A stretch of DNA of 64,000 nucleotides from Negadavirga shengliensis. Its GTDB lineage: Bacteria; Bacteroidota; Bacteroidia; Cytophagales; Cyclobacteriaceae. A model generated the notes under the pieces. That model was not told where the DNA came from. It searched no databases and saw only the letters and a program-made list of their open reading frames with translations. The position numbers were made by a program, and so were the translations under genes. Location of the stretch: assembly GCF_042652345.1 (NCBI RefSeq), contig NZ_JBHSJJ010000009.1, forward strand, positions 159,160 to 223,159. The letters are read 5' to 3'. This document shows, piece after piece, positions 26,540-35,607 of this stretch. Position 1 is the first letter of the stretch. The number at the start of each line of letters is the position of its first letter.

Positions 26540-27307
26540 ATGAAATTAATAGTAAAAATACCCGCCTTATGCAACGGCTTAAAAATATTCTTGTTGACTA
26601 ATTTTTTATTTATATGCCTCCACGGTTTTGCTCAAACTGATGAAAATACTTTTCATGCTTTTGATTTGAACAAGGACCTTGGGGGACAACTGCCCCCGCT
26701 CGATGAGTTGATCGACATGGCCATCAGCAACCATCCGACTATAAAACTCAACGAAGAACTGATCGGCTCTGCCGAAGCAAGGGTAAAGCTGGCCCGGAAA
26801 TCCTGGACCAACCAACTCAGGGGATATTTTGATTATGGTTATGGAAATCAGGTAATCCTTGCCACCGGCCCCCAGGGCACTGGAGATCTGTCCAACATTG
26901 CCAATGGTTATAGAGCCGGTGCCAATATCAGTTTTCCATTATCCGAGATCTTTACCCGCAGCGACAGGATCAGCCTCCAAAAGCATGAGCTGTCTGCCAC
27001 TTATTACAAAAGCAGGGAAACCGAACTTGATATTGCCAACCAAGTGATTGATGTTTATAATGATCTGCTCCTGGCTCAACGGTTAGTCGGCATAAGATAT
27101 ACCATGCAGGAAAAAGCAAGGGTCAGCCTGACACAAATGGAAATGGACTTTAAAACCGGCAATATAGATACGGGTGTATATATGAGAAATATGGAAATAT
27201 ATACCATCGCCCAATCCGAATATGAAAATGCCAAAAAGAACTTTTGGGTAGCTGTCCAAAAACTTGAAATATTAATAGGACAACCCTTAGAAAACATCAT
27301 CAAATAG
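26540..27307 (+). CDS. Half-length TolC-family outer-membrane protein
   Basis: A 255-residue protein with a signal peptide (about 31 residues, ending HGFAQTD) and a single TolC/OEP repeat: LDELIDMAISNHPTIKLNEE, a short beta segment (GYFDYGYGNQVI and GANISFPL), and a coiled-coil return (VIDVYNDLLLAQRLV, TQMEMDFKTGNIDTG). Normal TolC proteins are about 450 residues with two repeats, so this is one half and could assemble as a hexamer or with a partner. First gene of the tight operon with the PCP protein (1-bp gap), where a Wza-like exporter would normally be encoded; it may supply the outer-membrane part of the exporter. Confidence 0.8.
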   Translation: MKLIVKIPALCNGLKIFLLTNFLFICLHGFAQTDENTFHAFDLNKDLGGQLPPLDELIDMAISNHPTIKLNEELIGSAEARVKLARKSWTNQLRGYFDYGYGNQVILATGPQGTGDLSNIANGYRAGANISFPLSEIFTRSDRISLQKHELSATYYKSRETELDIANQVIDVYNDLLLAQRLVGIRYTMQEKARVSLTQMEMDFKTGNIDTGVYMRNMEIYTIAQSEYENAKKNFWVAVQKLEILIGQPLENIIK

Positions 27308-27308
27308 A

Positions 27309-29447
27309 ATGACACTTAAACATTTCGTCAGATTAATTTGGAGCAACAAATATTGGCTCGTATTTGTACCTGTCCTGGTTGCATCAGGTGTCTATCTTTT
27401 TTCCAGCAACCTGCCGCGAAAATACGAAACAAGTGCGGTGATATTTACCAATCCCATCTCCAACAAGGGAGCCACCGAAGGTGGCGTGGTGAGGATGGAT
27501 TTTTATACCTCAAACAATCTCTTTGATAACCTGACGCTGTTGGTAAAATCCAGGGAAACCGTCAAAAACACCGCCTTAAAATTATTGAGCCAGCATTTGT
27601 TGCTTTCAGGTCCTGATGAAAGGATAATCTCAGAACGGAATTATACCGAACTGGATGATCATCTTTCGCCGCAACTCAGGGAGGCACTTGTTGTAAATGA
27701 GGATAAGGAAGCTACATTCAGGAATCTGGAACGTCATCTCAAAGAGCATAAAGATTCTCCCATTGATTATCTACTGAGAGAACACCCCCACTATTCCGTG
27801 CCCAAGATCATCGATGCCCTGTACGTGGCGAGAAAAGCCAGCAGTGATATGATGGAAATCACCTTCAGGTCAGAGGATCCGGGCATTTGCTATCATACTT
27901 TGAATTTCCTTACGGAAACTTTTATGGAACGGTACGCGGGGATGAAAGAACTGGAGAACATTAATTCCATCAACTATTTTGAAGACCAACTGATCATTGC
28001 CCAGGAAAAGCTCAGGCGGGCCGAAAACGAGCTAAAGGCCTTCATTGCCGACAACAAGATACTTAACTTTTATGAACAGGGTAAGTACCTGGACATCGCC
28101 AAGCTTGAACAAGACCAGGATGAAGAAAAGGCACGCAGACTGATCGCCGGGACAAAAACCAATTTGGAAGATATAGAGGCGATGTTCGATGGCTTTGACC
28201 GCCGACAGTCAATAATTGGAAAAATTTCAGACCTCCAATCGAGAATCGTAAGCAAAAATCTCGAAATCCAGGGATTGAACATGCAGGCGGCCCGGGAAAA
28301 AAACATCAGTAGCCTGGAACACGAAATAGATTTATTAAAACGTGAAATCGACAGCGCATCTCAGGATCTTTTTAAAAACAACACCAGTCTGCAGGGCATT
28401 CAAAGACAGACTGTTTTGGATGAATGGCTCAAGCTTAAAATATCTTATGAAGAACAGATACAGGCCTTGGATGTCATGCAAGACCGAAAACAGTACCTGG
28501 ACAGCAAAATTCAGGAATTTGCGCCCCTAGGTGCTGAGCTCAAAACACTCGAAAGGGAGGTGGAGGTAAACGAAAACCAATACCTTTCCATTCTTCACGG
28601 CTTGAATATGGCCTATCTGCAAAAATATGATCTTGAGATGAGCTCGCCTCAAAAACTGGTTGACATCCCGTTTTACCCCAAAACACCGCTGCCCTCCAAA
28701 CGCAAGCTGTTGACAATCGGCAGCCTTTTCAGTTCGGGTATTTTTGTCCTTGCATTGGTATTGGGCTGGTCTTTGATAGACCGCACCATCAAATCCAAAG
28801 AAAAAGCCGAAAAACTGACCGGCTTAAAAGTAGCCGGAGGATGGATCAATGAAAAAAAAATCCAGAAAAACGTGCTCCGGAGTTCCCTTTTCAACAAGCT
28901 GATCAAGCAGTTTTATAACAACATCAACAAGTTTCTGCCCCAGAACGGGAAAACAAACATCATGTTCTACAGTATCCAAAGAGGTGAGGGAAAGACGTTC
29001 TTGATCAAAAAACTTGCTGAAGAATTTCAGCATCAACACAGGGATACCCTTTATTTTGGCCCAAAAGAAAAGGATGAAAATATGCCGTGTGAAGCCCGAA
29101 ATTACACCTTGACGGATCATTTATGCGACCAAAATGAAAGTTATTGGGAACAAACGCTTTCCGGCATCAATAAAGACATGTTGTTATGGGAACTGCCCCA
29201 TATAGAAGAGGCCCCAATGAATTTCCGCTTGATCAACCGGGCCGATATTTTGGTGCTGGTTTTGGACAGCGGAAGGAAATGGAATTCGTCTGATGAAAAC
29301 CTTCTGAACGGCCTCTTGGATACTGTAAAAATCCCTCATGTGATTTGGCTTAATAACATGGAAGAAGGGGAACTGGAGGACCTGAACGGGGAAATTCCAA
29401 AAAAGAGAAGCTGGCTAAGGACCAAAATAAAGGGAATCGTATCATAA
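27309..29447 (+). CDS. Polysaccharide co-polymerase (Wzz/GumC-type) with degenerate tyrosine-kinase domain
   Basis: A 712-residue inner-membrane protein of the PCP-2 type. A first membrane helix is at about 13-33, a long periplasmic coiled-coil part covers about 60-460, and the second helix is near 465-490 (GSLFSSGIFVLALVLGW). The cytosolic end resembles a BY-kinase: P-loop FYSIQRGEGKTFLIKKL near residue 560. The Walker A' and B aspartates are not evident (LLWELPHIEEAP) and there is no C-terminal tyrosine cluster, so kinase activity is doubtful. Expected role: control of chain length and export of the polymer. Lies between the TolC-like gene and the polymerase gene, with gaps of 1 and 0 bp. 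Confidence 0.87.
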   Translation: MTLKHFVRLIWSNKYWLVFVPVLVASGVYLFSSNLPRKYETSAVIFTNPISNKGATEGGVVRMDFYTSNNLFDNLTLLVKSRETVKNTALKLLSQHLLLSGPDERIISERNYTELDDHLSPQLREALVVNEDKEATFRNLERHLKEHKDSPIDYLLREHPHYSVPKIIDALYVARKASSDMMEITFRSEDPGICYHTLNFLTETFMERYAGMKELENINSINYFEDQLIIAQEKLRRAENELKAFIADNKILNFYEQGKYLDIAKLEQDQDEEKARRLIAGTKTNLEDIEAMFDGFDRRQSIIGKISDLQSRIVSKNLEIQGLNMQAAREKNISSLEHEIDLLKREIDSASQDLFKNNTSLQGIQRQTVLDEWLKLKISYEEQIQALDVMQDRKQYLDSKIQEFAPLGAELKTLEREVEVNENQYLSILHGLNMAYLQKYDLEMSSPQKLVDIPFYPKTPLPSKRKLLTIGSLFSSGIFVLALVLGWSLIDRTIKSKEKAEKLTGLKVAGGWINEKKIQKNVLRSSLFNKLIKQFYNNINKFLPQNGKTNIMFYSIQRGEGKTFLIKKLAEEFQHQHRDTLYFGPKEKDENMPCEARNYTLTDHLCDQNESYWEQTLSGINKDMLLWELPHIEEAPMNFRLINRADILVLVLDSGRKWNSSDENLLNGLLDTVKIPHVIWLNNMEEGELEDLNGEIPKKRSWLRTKIKGIVS

Positions 29448-30887
29448 ATGGATTACACCAAAAGGAATATTTTCTTGCCTGTGGCAGCCCTTATGGCAGC
29501 TTTCACCATGGGCGTTTTCATCGTTTCCACAGGATTGATCGGTGTCGCAACTTTGGCGTTCATTCCTTTTGGGCTGTTGTTCTTTTGGTACATGATGACC
29601 CATCCCAACAAGGCCATCTACGCCACGGTGATATTTGCTTTTGTGTCCATCGGTGCCAGCAGGTACATCCCGAATATTCCGTTGGGGTTAACCGTGGATT
29701 TTGGGTTGATACTTGCCCTGATCAGTGGTGCCTTTCATACCCGGATAAAAACTGACTTTTCGAAAATCAAAAATGGACTCATGCTGGTATGTGCCATCTG
29801 GATGGTTTATAATATTGTCCAGATTATCAATCCCGAAGCCCGAAGCATGGCTGCCTGGACATATGCCGTCAGAGGCTCTGCCCTGTACATGGTGCTGACC
29901 GTTCCGCTCACCCTTCTGTACGCCCCTAGGGCAAAAGATCTTGACATATTTATCAAGTTAATCCTCTTTTTTTCAATTCTTGCGGCCCTTTGGGGGCTGA
30001 AACAGCATTTCATTGGTCTTGACAATGCGGAAACCGGATGGCTGGATCAGGGACCCCGGTCCACCCATGTACTTTTTGGTAACCTGCGGATATTCAGTTT
30101 CTTTTCGGATGCCGGCCAGTTTGGTGCAGGCATCGCCCATGCCGGAGTAATAGCTGCCGTTTTGGCTATGGGGCCTTTTAAATTAAAATTAAGAATGGTT
30201 TCAGCACTTTGTGCTTTGCTTTTCTTTTACTTGATGGTACTGAGCGGGACCAGAGGGGCATTAATGGTCCCATTAGCAGGGTTTCTCGTATATTTTGGTG
30301 CTTCCAAAAATTATAAGATCATGGTTTTGGGGCTTGTAGCCTTGGGAACGGTTTTTCTGTTTCTCAAATTTTCCACGCTGGGAAATGATTACTACCAAAT
30401 CCGGCGCATGCGGTCCGCTTTGGATCCACAGGACGCCTCTCTCAATGTGAGAAAAGTGAATCAGCGAAAAATGGCTGAATACCTAAAAACCAGACCTTTT
30501 GGAGGGGGGATCGGCACATCGGGATACTGGGGCCAGAGGTTCAGTCCCGGAACTTTCCTGGCTGACACCCCAAACGACAGTTGGTTTGTGAAAATTTGGG
30601 CAGAAACGGGTATCGTTGGCTTGAGTCTATACACCCTCATTCTCCTCTATATCGGCCTGATGGCCCTGTTTAAAATATGGAAAGTCGAAAACCCGCAACT
30701 CAGGCAGAAGCTGCTGGCCTTGTTGGCCGGATATGTAGGCATCGCCATGGCTTCCATAGGCAACCCGCTTCTCGGCCAAATGCCTACAGGCATCGTGCTC
30801 TATATGTCCTGGGCCTATCTGTTTCTTGCCCAGGATATGGACAGGGGACTTTTGGATAAAAGCTTGAATCCACCAAAAAATGGATAA
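29448..30887 (+). CDS. O-antigen ligase/polymerase (Wzy-like) membrane protein
   Basis: A 479-residue integral membrane protein with about eleven hydrophobic helices and a large loop between about residues 310 and 365. The family pattern is visible in LSGTRGALMVPLAGFLVYF and, in the loop, GGGIGTSGYWGQRF followed by DTPNDSWFVKIWAETGIVGL, the usual Wzy_C/ligase signature with conserved Arg and Gly/His-type residues. It likely polymerises lipid-linked repeat units at the periplasmic face. Its ATG directly follows the PCP stop, and its end overlaps the next glycosyltransferase by 8 bp, so it is translationally coupled. Confidence 0.86.
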   Translation: MDYTKRNIFLPVAALMAAFTMGVFIVSTGLIGVATLAFIPFGLLFFWYMMTHPNKAIYATVIFAFVSIGASRYIPNIPLGLTVDFGLILALISGAFHTRIKTDFSKIKNGLMLVCAIWMVYNIVQIINPEARSMAAWTYAVRGSALYMVLTVPLTLLYAPRAKDLDIFIKLILFFSILAALWGLKQHFIGLDNAETGWLDQGPRSTHVLFGNLRIFSFFSDAGQFGAGIAHAGVIAAVLAMGPFKLKLRMVSALCALLFFYLMVLSGTRGALMVPLAGFLVYFGASKNYKIMVLGLVALGTVFLFLKFSTLGNDYYQIRRMRSALDPQDASLNVRKVNQRKMAEYLKTRPFGGGIGTSGYWGQRFSPGTFLADTPNDSWFVKIWAETGIVGLSLYTLILLYIGLMALFKIWKVENPQLRQKLLALLAGYVGIAMASIGNPLLGQMPTGIVLYMSWAYLFLAQDMDRGLLDKSLNPPKNG

Positions 30888-31791
30888 ACCGCTGATTTCC
30901 ATCATCACCATCAATTACAATGGCCTGGTACACACGCTGGGGTTATTGGCCTCCCTTCAAAAAATCCGCTACCCGCATATAGAAGTGATCGTGGTAGACA
31001 ATGCTTCCAGGGAGGACCCCGCAGCGATCACCGCCAACTTTCCAACAACCGTATTGCTCAAAAACCCGGTCAATGAGGGGTTTGCCGGAGGAAACAACAG
31101 GGGCATGGAAATCGCCAATGGAGATTTTTTCTTTCTTATCAACAACGACACGGAAGTTTGCCCCAATATCTTGGATGTACTGTTGGAAAGGGCCAATTCC
31201 AGGCCAAACATCGGATTGGTCTGCCCGAAAATACTGTATCATGAAAAACCCAATATGATCCAATATGCCGGATTCAGGGCCATCAACCGGATTACCGGCA
31301 GAGGCAAAGGCGTAGGCTATGGAGAGGAGGACAACGGTCAATACCAAACCCCTTCCCCTACCCACCTGGCTCACGGTGCCGCTATGTTTATTCCACGAAA
31401 AGTGGTCGAGGACATCGGAATGATGGCCGAACAATATTTCCTTTATTATGAAGAAATGGATTACTGCCAACGCATCAAAAAAGCTGGATATGAAATCTGG
31501 TATGAGCCGGAGACTTATGTGTTGCACAAAGAATCCATGAGCGTGGGAAAAAGATCCCTCCTCAAAACCTACTACATGAGCAGAAACCGATGGCTGTATC
31601 TTCGTAGAAACGTGGAATGGCCGTGGTTCCTGTTTACAACGATTTACTATGTATGCATAGCCGTCCCCAAAAATCTTCTGATGCATATCTCCAAAGCTGA
31701 ATGGGACCATGTCAAGAGTTACCTCAGCGGATTTTGGAACAGCCTGTTTGTAAAACATCCGCACGACAACCCCACCATCAAACAACAATAA
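30880..31791 (+). CDS. Glycosyltransferase family 2 (rhamnosyltransferase-like)
   Basis: A 303-residue cytoplasmic GT-A enzyme resembling WbbL-type rhamnosyltransferases. Motifs: ISIITINYNGL at the N-terminus, VIVVDNASRED, NEGFAGGNNRGME, the metal-binding FLINNDTEVCP near residue 90, and FFLYYEEMDYCQRIKKAGY near residue 187 with the catalytic acidic pair. The C-terminal part (SLLKTYYMSRNRWLYLRRN) is membrane-associating. It adds a sugar to the growing lipid-linked repeat unit. Overlaps the polymerase gene by 8 bp and is followed after 1 bp by the GT4 gene. Confidence 0.88.
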   Translation: MDKPLISIITINYNGLVHTLGLLASLQKIRYPHIEVIVVDNASREDPAAITANFPTTVLLKNPVNEGFAGGNNRGMEIANGDFFFLINNDTEVCPNILDVLLERANSRPNIGLVCPKILYHEKPNMIQYAGFRAINRITGRGKGVGYGEEDNGQYQTPSPTHLAHGAAMFIPRKVVEDIGMMAEQYFLYYEEMDYCQRIKKAGYEIWYEPETYVLHKESMSVGKRSLLKTYYMSRNRWLYLRRNVEWPWFLFTTIYYVCIAVPKNLLMHISKAEWDHVKSYLSGFWNSLFVKHPHDNPTIKQQ

Positions 31792-31792
31792 C

Positions 31793-32923
31793 ATGGTAAT
31801 AGGCATAGAGGCACAAAGAATTTTCAGAAAAAAGCGACATGGTATGGACATGGTGGCCATAGAAATGATCCGCCATCTCCAAAAAATTGATAAGGAAAAC
31901 CTGTATTTTATTTTTGTCAACGAACAGGAAGATCCCTCTTGCATTTCCCAAACGGAAAACTTTAAGATCATCACACTCCCCAAATCCCCCTACCCCATCT
32001 GGGAGCAATACCACTTGGCAAGAGCTGCGAAAAGCTACCGGCTTGATATTTTACATTGCACGAGCAATACGGCACCGGTTAGCTGTCCCGCCAAGCTTAT
32101 TCTCACTTTGCACGACATTATTTACCTCGAAAGATTAAACCTGAACGAAGGAACCTGGTACCAACGGATGGGCAATCTGTATAGGCGATGGAACGTGCCC
32201 AAAATCGTCGGCAAAGCACGCAAGATCATTACGGTATCCAATTACGAAAAAAACCGGATAAGGGCGCATTTCAGGTTGGAAAATGGCCGGGTTGAAACGG
32301 TATACAACGGCGTGAGCCCACATTTTAAACCTGCTTCTGAAGAGGAACAAGCTAAAGCCAGGGAAAAATATGCATTGCCCAATGAATTTATCCTTTTTTT
32401 GGGCAACACAGACCCCAAAAAGAACTTGAAAGGGGTTCTGGCGGCCCTAAAACCCGCCTACCAATCCGGCTTGCCGTTGCCCGATATTGTTATGCCTGAC
32501 TTCGGGGAACAGGCATTGGATCACTTGCTGGCTGATTTGGATGCCCTTTCCATCAGGGGCAAAATCCGGTTGACAGGCTACATTCCCAACCAGGACCTCC
32601 CGGCCATTTATAGCAGCGCCAAATTTTTCCTGTACCCCTCCCTGAGGGAAAGTTTCGGCTTGCCCATTCTGGAAGCCATGGCCTGCGGATGCCCCGTCAT
32701 CACTTCCAACACCGCTTCCATGCCGGAAATCGCAGGGGATGCCGCATTGCTCGTTGACCCCTTTGACCCGGAATCCATTTCAAAAGCCATGGTGGAGCTG
32801 ATGGAAAACGCCGGGCTAAGAGAAAAGCTGAGGCAAGCGGGATTCGGGCGGCCACCGCTGTTTGATTATTTGCAGGGAGCGAAACGAATACTGGGGCTGT
32901 ATAAGGAAATTCACAAAAACTAA
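31793..32923 (+). CDS. Glycosyltransferase family 4
   Basis: A 376-residue GT-B enzyme. The N-terminal domain starts VIGIEAQRIFRKKRHGMDMV and shows ILHCTSNTAPV and ITVSNYEKNRIRAHF. The C-terminal nucleotide-sugar domain has FILFLGNTDPKKNLKGVLAA, IRLTGYIPNQDLPAIYSSA and the GT4 EX7E signature in LRESFGLPILEAMACGCPVI. It is a retaining transferase of the polysaccharide assembly operon. Start ATG follows the previous stop by one base; its stop overlaps the flippase start (TAATG). Confidence 0.9.
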   Translation: MVIGIEAQRIFRKKRHGMDMVAIEMIRHLQKIDKENLYFIFVNEQEDPSCISQTENFKIITLPKSPYPIWEQYHLARAAKSYRLDILHCTSNTAPVSCPAKLILTLHDIIYLERLNLNEGTWYQRMGNLYRRWNVPKIVGKARKIITVSNYEKNRIRAHFRLENGRVETVYNGVSPHFKPASEEEQAKAREKYALPNEFILFLGNTDPKKNLKGVLAALKPAYQSGLPLPDIVMPDFGEQALDHLLADLDALSIRGKIRLTGYIPNQDLPAIYSSAKFFLYPSLRESFGLPILEAMACGCPVITSNTASMPEIAGDAALLVDPFDPESISKAMVELMENAGLREKLRQAGFGRPPLFDYLQGAKRILGLYKEIHKN

Positions 32924-34257
32924 TGGCAAATCAAAAATATTGGCTTACCAGTGGTTTTTACACCATGATGCACAGGGGAATTGATTTTTTCTTGGGCTTT
33001 GTTGGTTTCATGCTTCTGGTAAGGATCATTTCACCGGGAGAATTTGGAGTGTGGGTGCTGTTGATTACCATCACGGCAATCGTGGAAATGGCCAGAAACG
33101 GCTTTTTGCAAAACGGGATGATCAAATTCCTGATAGGCCGAAACATCAAAACACAATCAAAAATACAAGCATCTGCCCTGCTCCAAAATGCGCTGCTTAC
33201 CCTGATTTTCATGGTGATGATTTGGATTTCTGCCGATTGGATTGAAAGGATCCTCCATGCCGACGGCCTTGCCAGTATCCTTAAAATCCATACCTATGTA
33301 CTTCCGGTGTTGGTCATCCACACCCATAACCTTGTCTTGATGCAGGCAAAATATGATTTTAAAGCCTACTTTTTAGCGGGCATCAGCAAAAGCATGCCCT
33401 TTTTTTTGATGGTCCTTTATTTTTATATAGACAATCGCTCCACGAGTTTGGAAACGTTGACATGGCTCCAGAACCTGGCATGGATACTGGCTACCATGAT
33501 GTCCTGTTATCAGGTAAGAAGGCATTTTCGCGTCCGAGGCGGCTGGCACAGATATTGGAACAAAAAAATCTTCCATTTTGGCAAATACGTTTTTGGCACC
33601 AACCTGATATCCATGCTTACCAACAGCCTTGACAAATTTCTCCTTGGCGCCTTGCTGTCCCCTGTACAGGTAGCCATGGCCAATGCTGCAGGAAGGGTCA
33701 TGAATATGGTTGAAATCCCTGTTAACTCCATCGCGTCCATCAGCTATCCCAAAGCAGCAGCCTCTTTCGACAAAAAGCATTTCAGGGAAGTGGGTGAAAC
33801 CTATGAGAAAACCCTCGGCATGATGTTGAGTATGACCGTTCCTTTTTGGATTTTCAATTTGGTCTTTGCCCACTATATCGTGTTGATCATTGCGGGAGAG
33901 GAATACCTGGATGCGGTCCCTTTCCTTAGAATTGTAGCTTTTACTGCGTTGGTAAAACCCTTTGACAGACAATCCGGCGTTTTTCTGGATGCTGTGGGAA
34001 AACCCTTTGTCAACATGCTCATGGTGACTGGAACATTCATGTACGGTGCTGTCCTGAGCTGGCTCTTTATCCAATCTTTCGGATTGATGGGGGCAGCATA
34101 TGGGATTGTAACAGCTACGATGATCACTGCTGCCATCAAACAGATTATCCTCAACAGGTACATCCCTATCCGTCTGGATAGGGCCTTCCGGCATGCAAGG
34201 GACAATTACCCCCGGTTATGGAAAACCTTTATTGCCGCACTCAAAAAAGCAGATTGA
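32923..34257 (+). CDS. Wzx-like lipopolysaccharide flippase
   Basis: A 444-residue membrane protein with about twelve helices of the MOP/polysaccharide-transporter superfamily. The opening (GFYTMMHRGIDFFLGFVGF, then VRIISPGEFGVWVLL) and the mid-protein VFGTNLISMLTNSLDKFLLG match the Wzx family. It would flip the undecaprenyl-linked repeat unit to the periplasm for the Wzy polymerase. Last gene of the six-gene operon, coupled to the GT4 gene by a one-base stop/start overlap, and convergent with the next GT2 gene. Confidence 0.88.
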   Translation: MANQKYWLTSGFYTMMHRGIDFFLGFVGFMLLVRIISPGEFGVWVLLITITAIVEMARNGFLQNGMIKFLIGRNIKTQSKIQASALLQNALLTLIFMVMIWISADWIERILHADGLASILKIHTYVLPVLVIHTHNLVLMQAKYDFKAYFLAGISKSMPFFLMVLYFYIDNRSTSLETLTWLQNLAWILATMMSCYQVRRHFRVRGGWHRYWNKKIFHFGKYVFGTNLISMLTNSLDKFLLGALLSPVQVAMANAAGRVMNMVEIPVNSIASISYPKAAASFDKKHFREVGETYEKTLGMMLSMTVPFWIFNLVFAHYIVLIIAGEEYLDAVPFLRIVAFTALVKPFDRQSGVFLDAVGKPFVNMLMVTGTFMYGAVLSWLFIQSFGLMGAAYGIVTATMITAAIKQIILNRYIPIRLDRAFRHARDNYPRLWKTFIAALKKAD

Positions 34258-34281
34258 AATTCAGGGCTCCCAAAAGCTTTT

Positions 34282-35511
34282 TTACCACCATTTCCTAAGG
34301 TAGTAAAACTCCCCCTGCCTTTTGGTCCATACCTCGTCTATTTCCATCTTCTGCTGATGGGTGGTGGCCATAAAATCCTTATTGGCCCTCCTGATATTCA
34401 GAAATCCATACAATTGCCCCCAAACAAAAAAAGGAATCTTCACCATCGCGGCGATAACCTTCAGAGGTGTACGATTCAATAAGAGCACCAACACAAACGT
34501 CAACGTAAATACCACCAAACATCCTGTTAACAAAAAAACATATGGGCTTTGCAGGATGATACTCAAAACCACCAGTAACAAGGTGAGTCCCACCAAAACA
34601 ACCATCGGAGGCATCAGAATGGCCACCGAGAACAACACCAAATTCCAATCTAAACTGAAAACGCCCCGGAAAAAAGCCTCCAAGGCCTTCAAACTGTGGC
34701 CAAAATAACTGTTGAGCCACCTTCCCCGCTGTTTGCCGATCTGCCCGTGGGAACTTATTTTTTCATCAAAAACAATGGCTGCCGGGGCATAGGCTATTCT
34801 GTACCCCGATTTAACCAACTGTAATTGAAGGGACTTGTCTTCGGCCACCACCACCCCTTTTTTCTCCAGTGCCCTCAGTTCTTCCCCTATATTTTCTGCA
34901 TAAATGTCTTTTTCAATGGACATGCCGGAACCCGCAATCGTCGATGAAGAACCCAGCCTAAAAGGCACATTTCGAACCGTATAATCATAATAATACTCTC
35001 CCAGAGCGTCCAATGCTTCATAAGTACCATCGATGTTTTTGGCTATGCGTTTTCCCTGTACAGCCTGATACCCTGCAGCATGGTAGTGGTCCAGTACGGT
35101 CAGAAAATGGGGAGGAACAAGATTATCCGGATCAAAGACGGTCACATGCGTATGGTGTATATCCATATTTTCCAAGGCAAAGGCCAGTGAAGCCACTTTG
35201 CTGTTCAATGCCCGGGGCGGTTTTAGTACCGTAAGCCGTTCGTCTTTAATTTCATTAAAAGCATCCCCTTCAGCTGCATCCACCACCATATAAACATGAA
35301 AATGAGGATAATGCTGCTTCAAAAGAGATTTCACCAGTGGCCAGGCAATATCCAACTCTTTGTATACCGTAATGACACAGGCAAAATCGGATTTATTAAC
35401 GGCATCTTCCTTAGGTAAAACCCTGCTCGATGTGAAAGCGGCAGTAATGGCACAACCCAAAGGAAAGAGAAGATAGAAGCAGCAAATAAGGGAAATAATC
35501 TCGAACAGCAC
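34282..35511 (-). CDS. Membrane glycosyltransferase, GT2 (cellulose-synthase-like)
   Basis: A 409-residue inner-membrane protein. One N-terminal helix (1-25), then a GT-A domain with FACVITVYKELDIAW, VYMVVDAAEGDAF, the DxD-type VTVFDPDNLVPPHF and KKGVVVAEDKSLQLQL, QRGRWLNSYF (the QxxRW motif of processive synthases, near residue 261). Three or four C-terminal helices follow. The QxxRW motif suggests a processive or polyprenyl-linked transferase acting in the same polysaccharide pathway. It is on the opposite strand from the operon, with a 24-bp convergent spacer. Confidence 0.87.
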   Translation of the reverse strand: MLFEIISLICCFYLLFPLGCAITAAFTSSRVLPKEDAVNKSDFACVITVYKELDIAWPLVKSLLKQHYPHFHVYMVVDAAEGDAFNEIKDERLTVLKPPRALNSKVASLAFALENMDIHHTHVTVFDPDNLVPPHFLTVLDHYHAAGYQAVQGKRIAKNIDGTYEALDALGEYYYDYTVRNVPFRLGSSSTIAGSGMSIEKDIYAENIGEELRALEKKGVVVAEDKSLQLQLVKSGYRIAYAPAAIVFDEKISSHGQIGKQRGRWLNSYFGHSLKALEAFFRGVFSLDWNLVLFSVAILMPPMVVLVGLTLLLVVLSIILQSPYVFLLTGCLVVFTLTFVLVLLLNRTPLKVIAAMVKIPFFVWGQLYGFLNIRRANKDFMATTHQQKMEIDEVWTKRQGEFYYLRKWW

Positions 35512-35607
35512 CTGTTGTTAAAAATTTTATGTTTATTTTTAGTTTTGAATTTAACATTAATCCCCTGTTTTGTCCATACTTTGATGAAAATATTTTAATG
35601 TAGCCGT

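Noticed and set aside
30943..31983. 346-codon minus-strand frame
   Set aside because: Antisense to the GT2 and GT4 genes, no recognisable domain, composition of a shadow frame.
33373..34194. 273-codon minus-strand frame
   Set aside because: Antisense to the flippase gene, which has clear family motifs; the frame lacks any.
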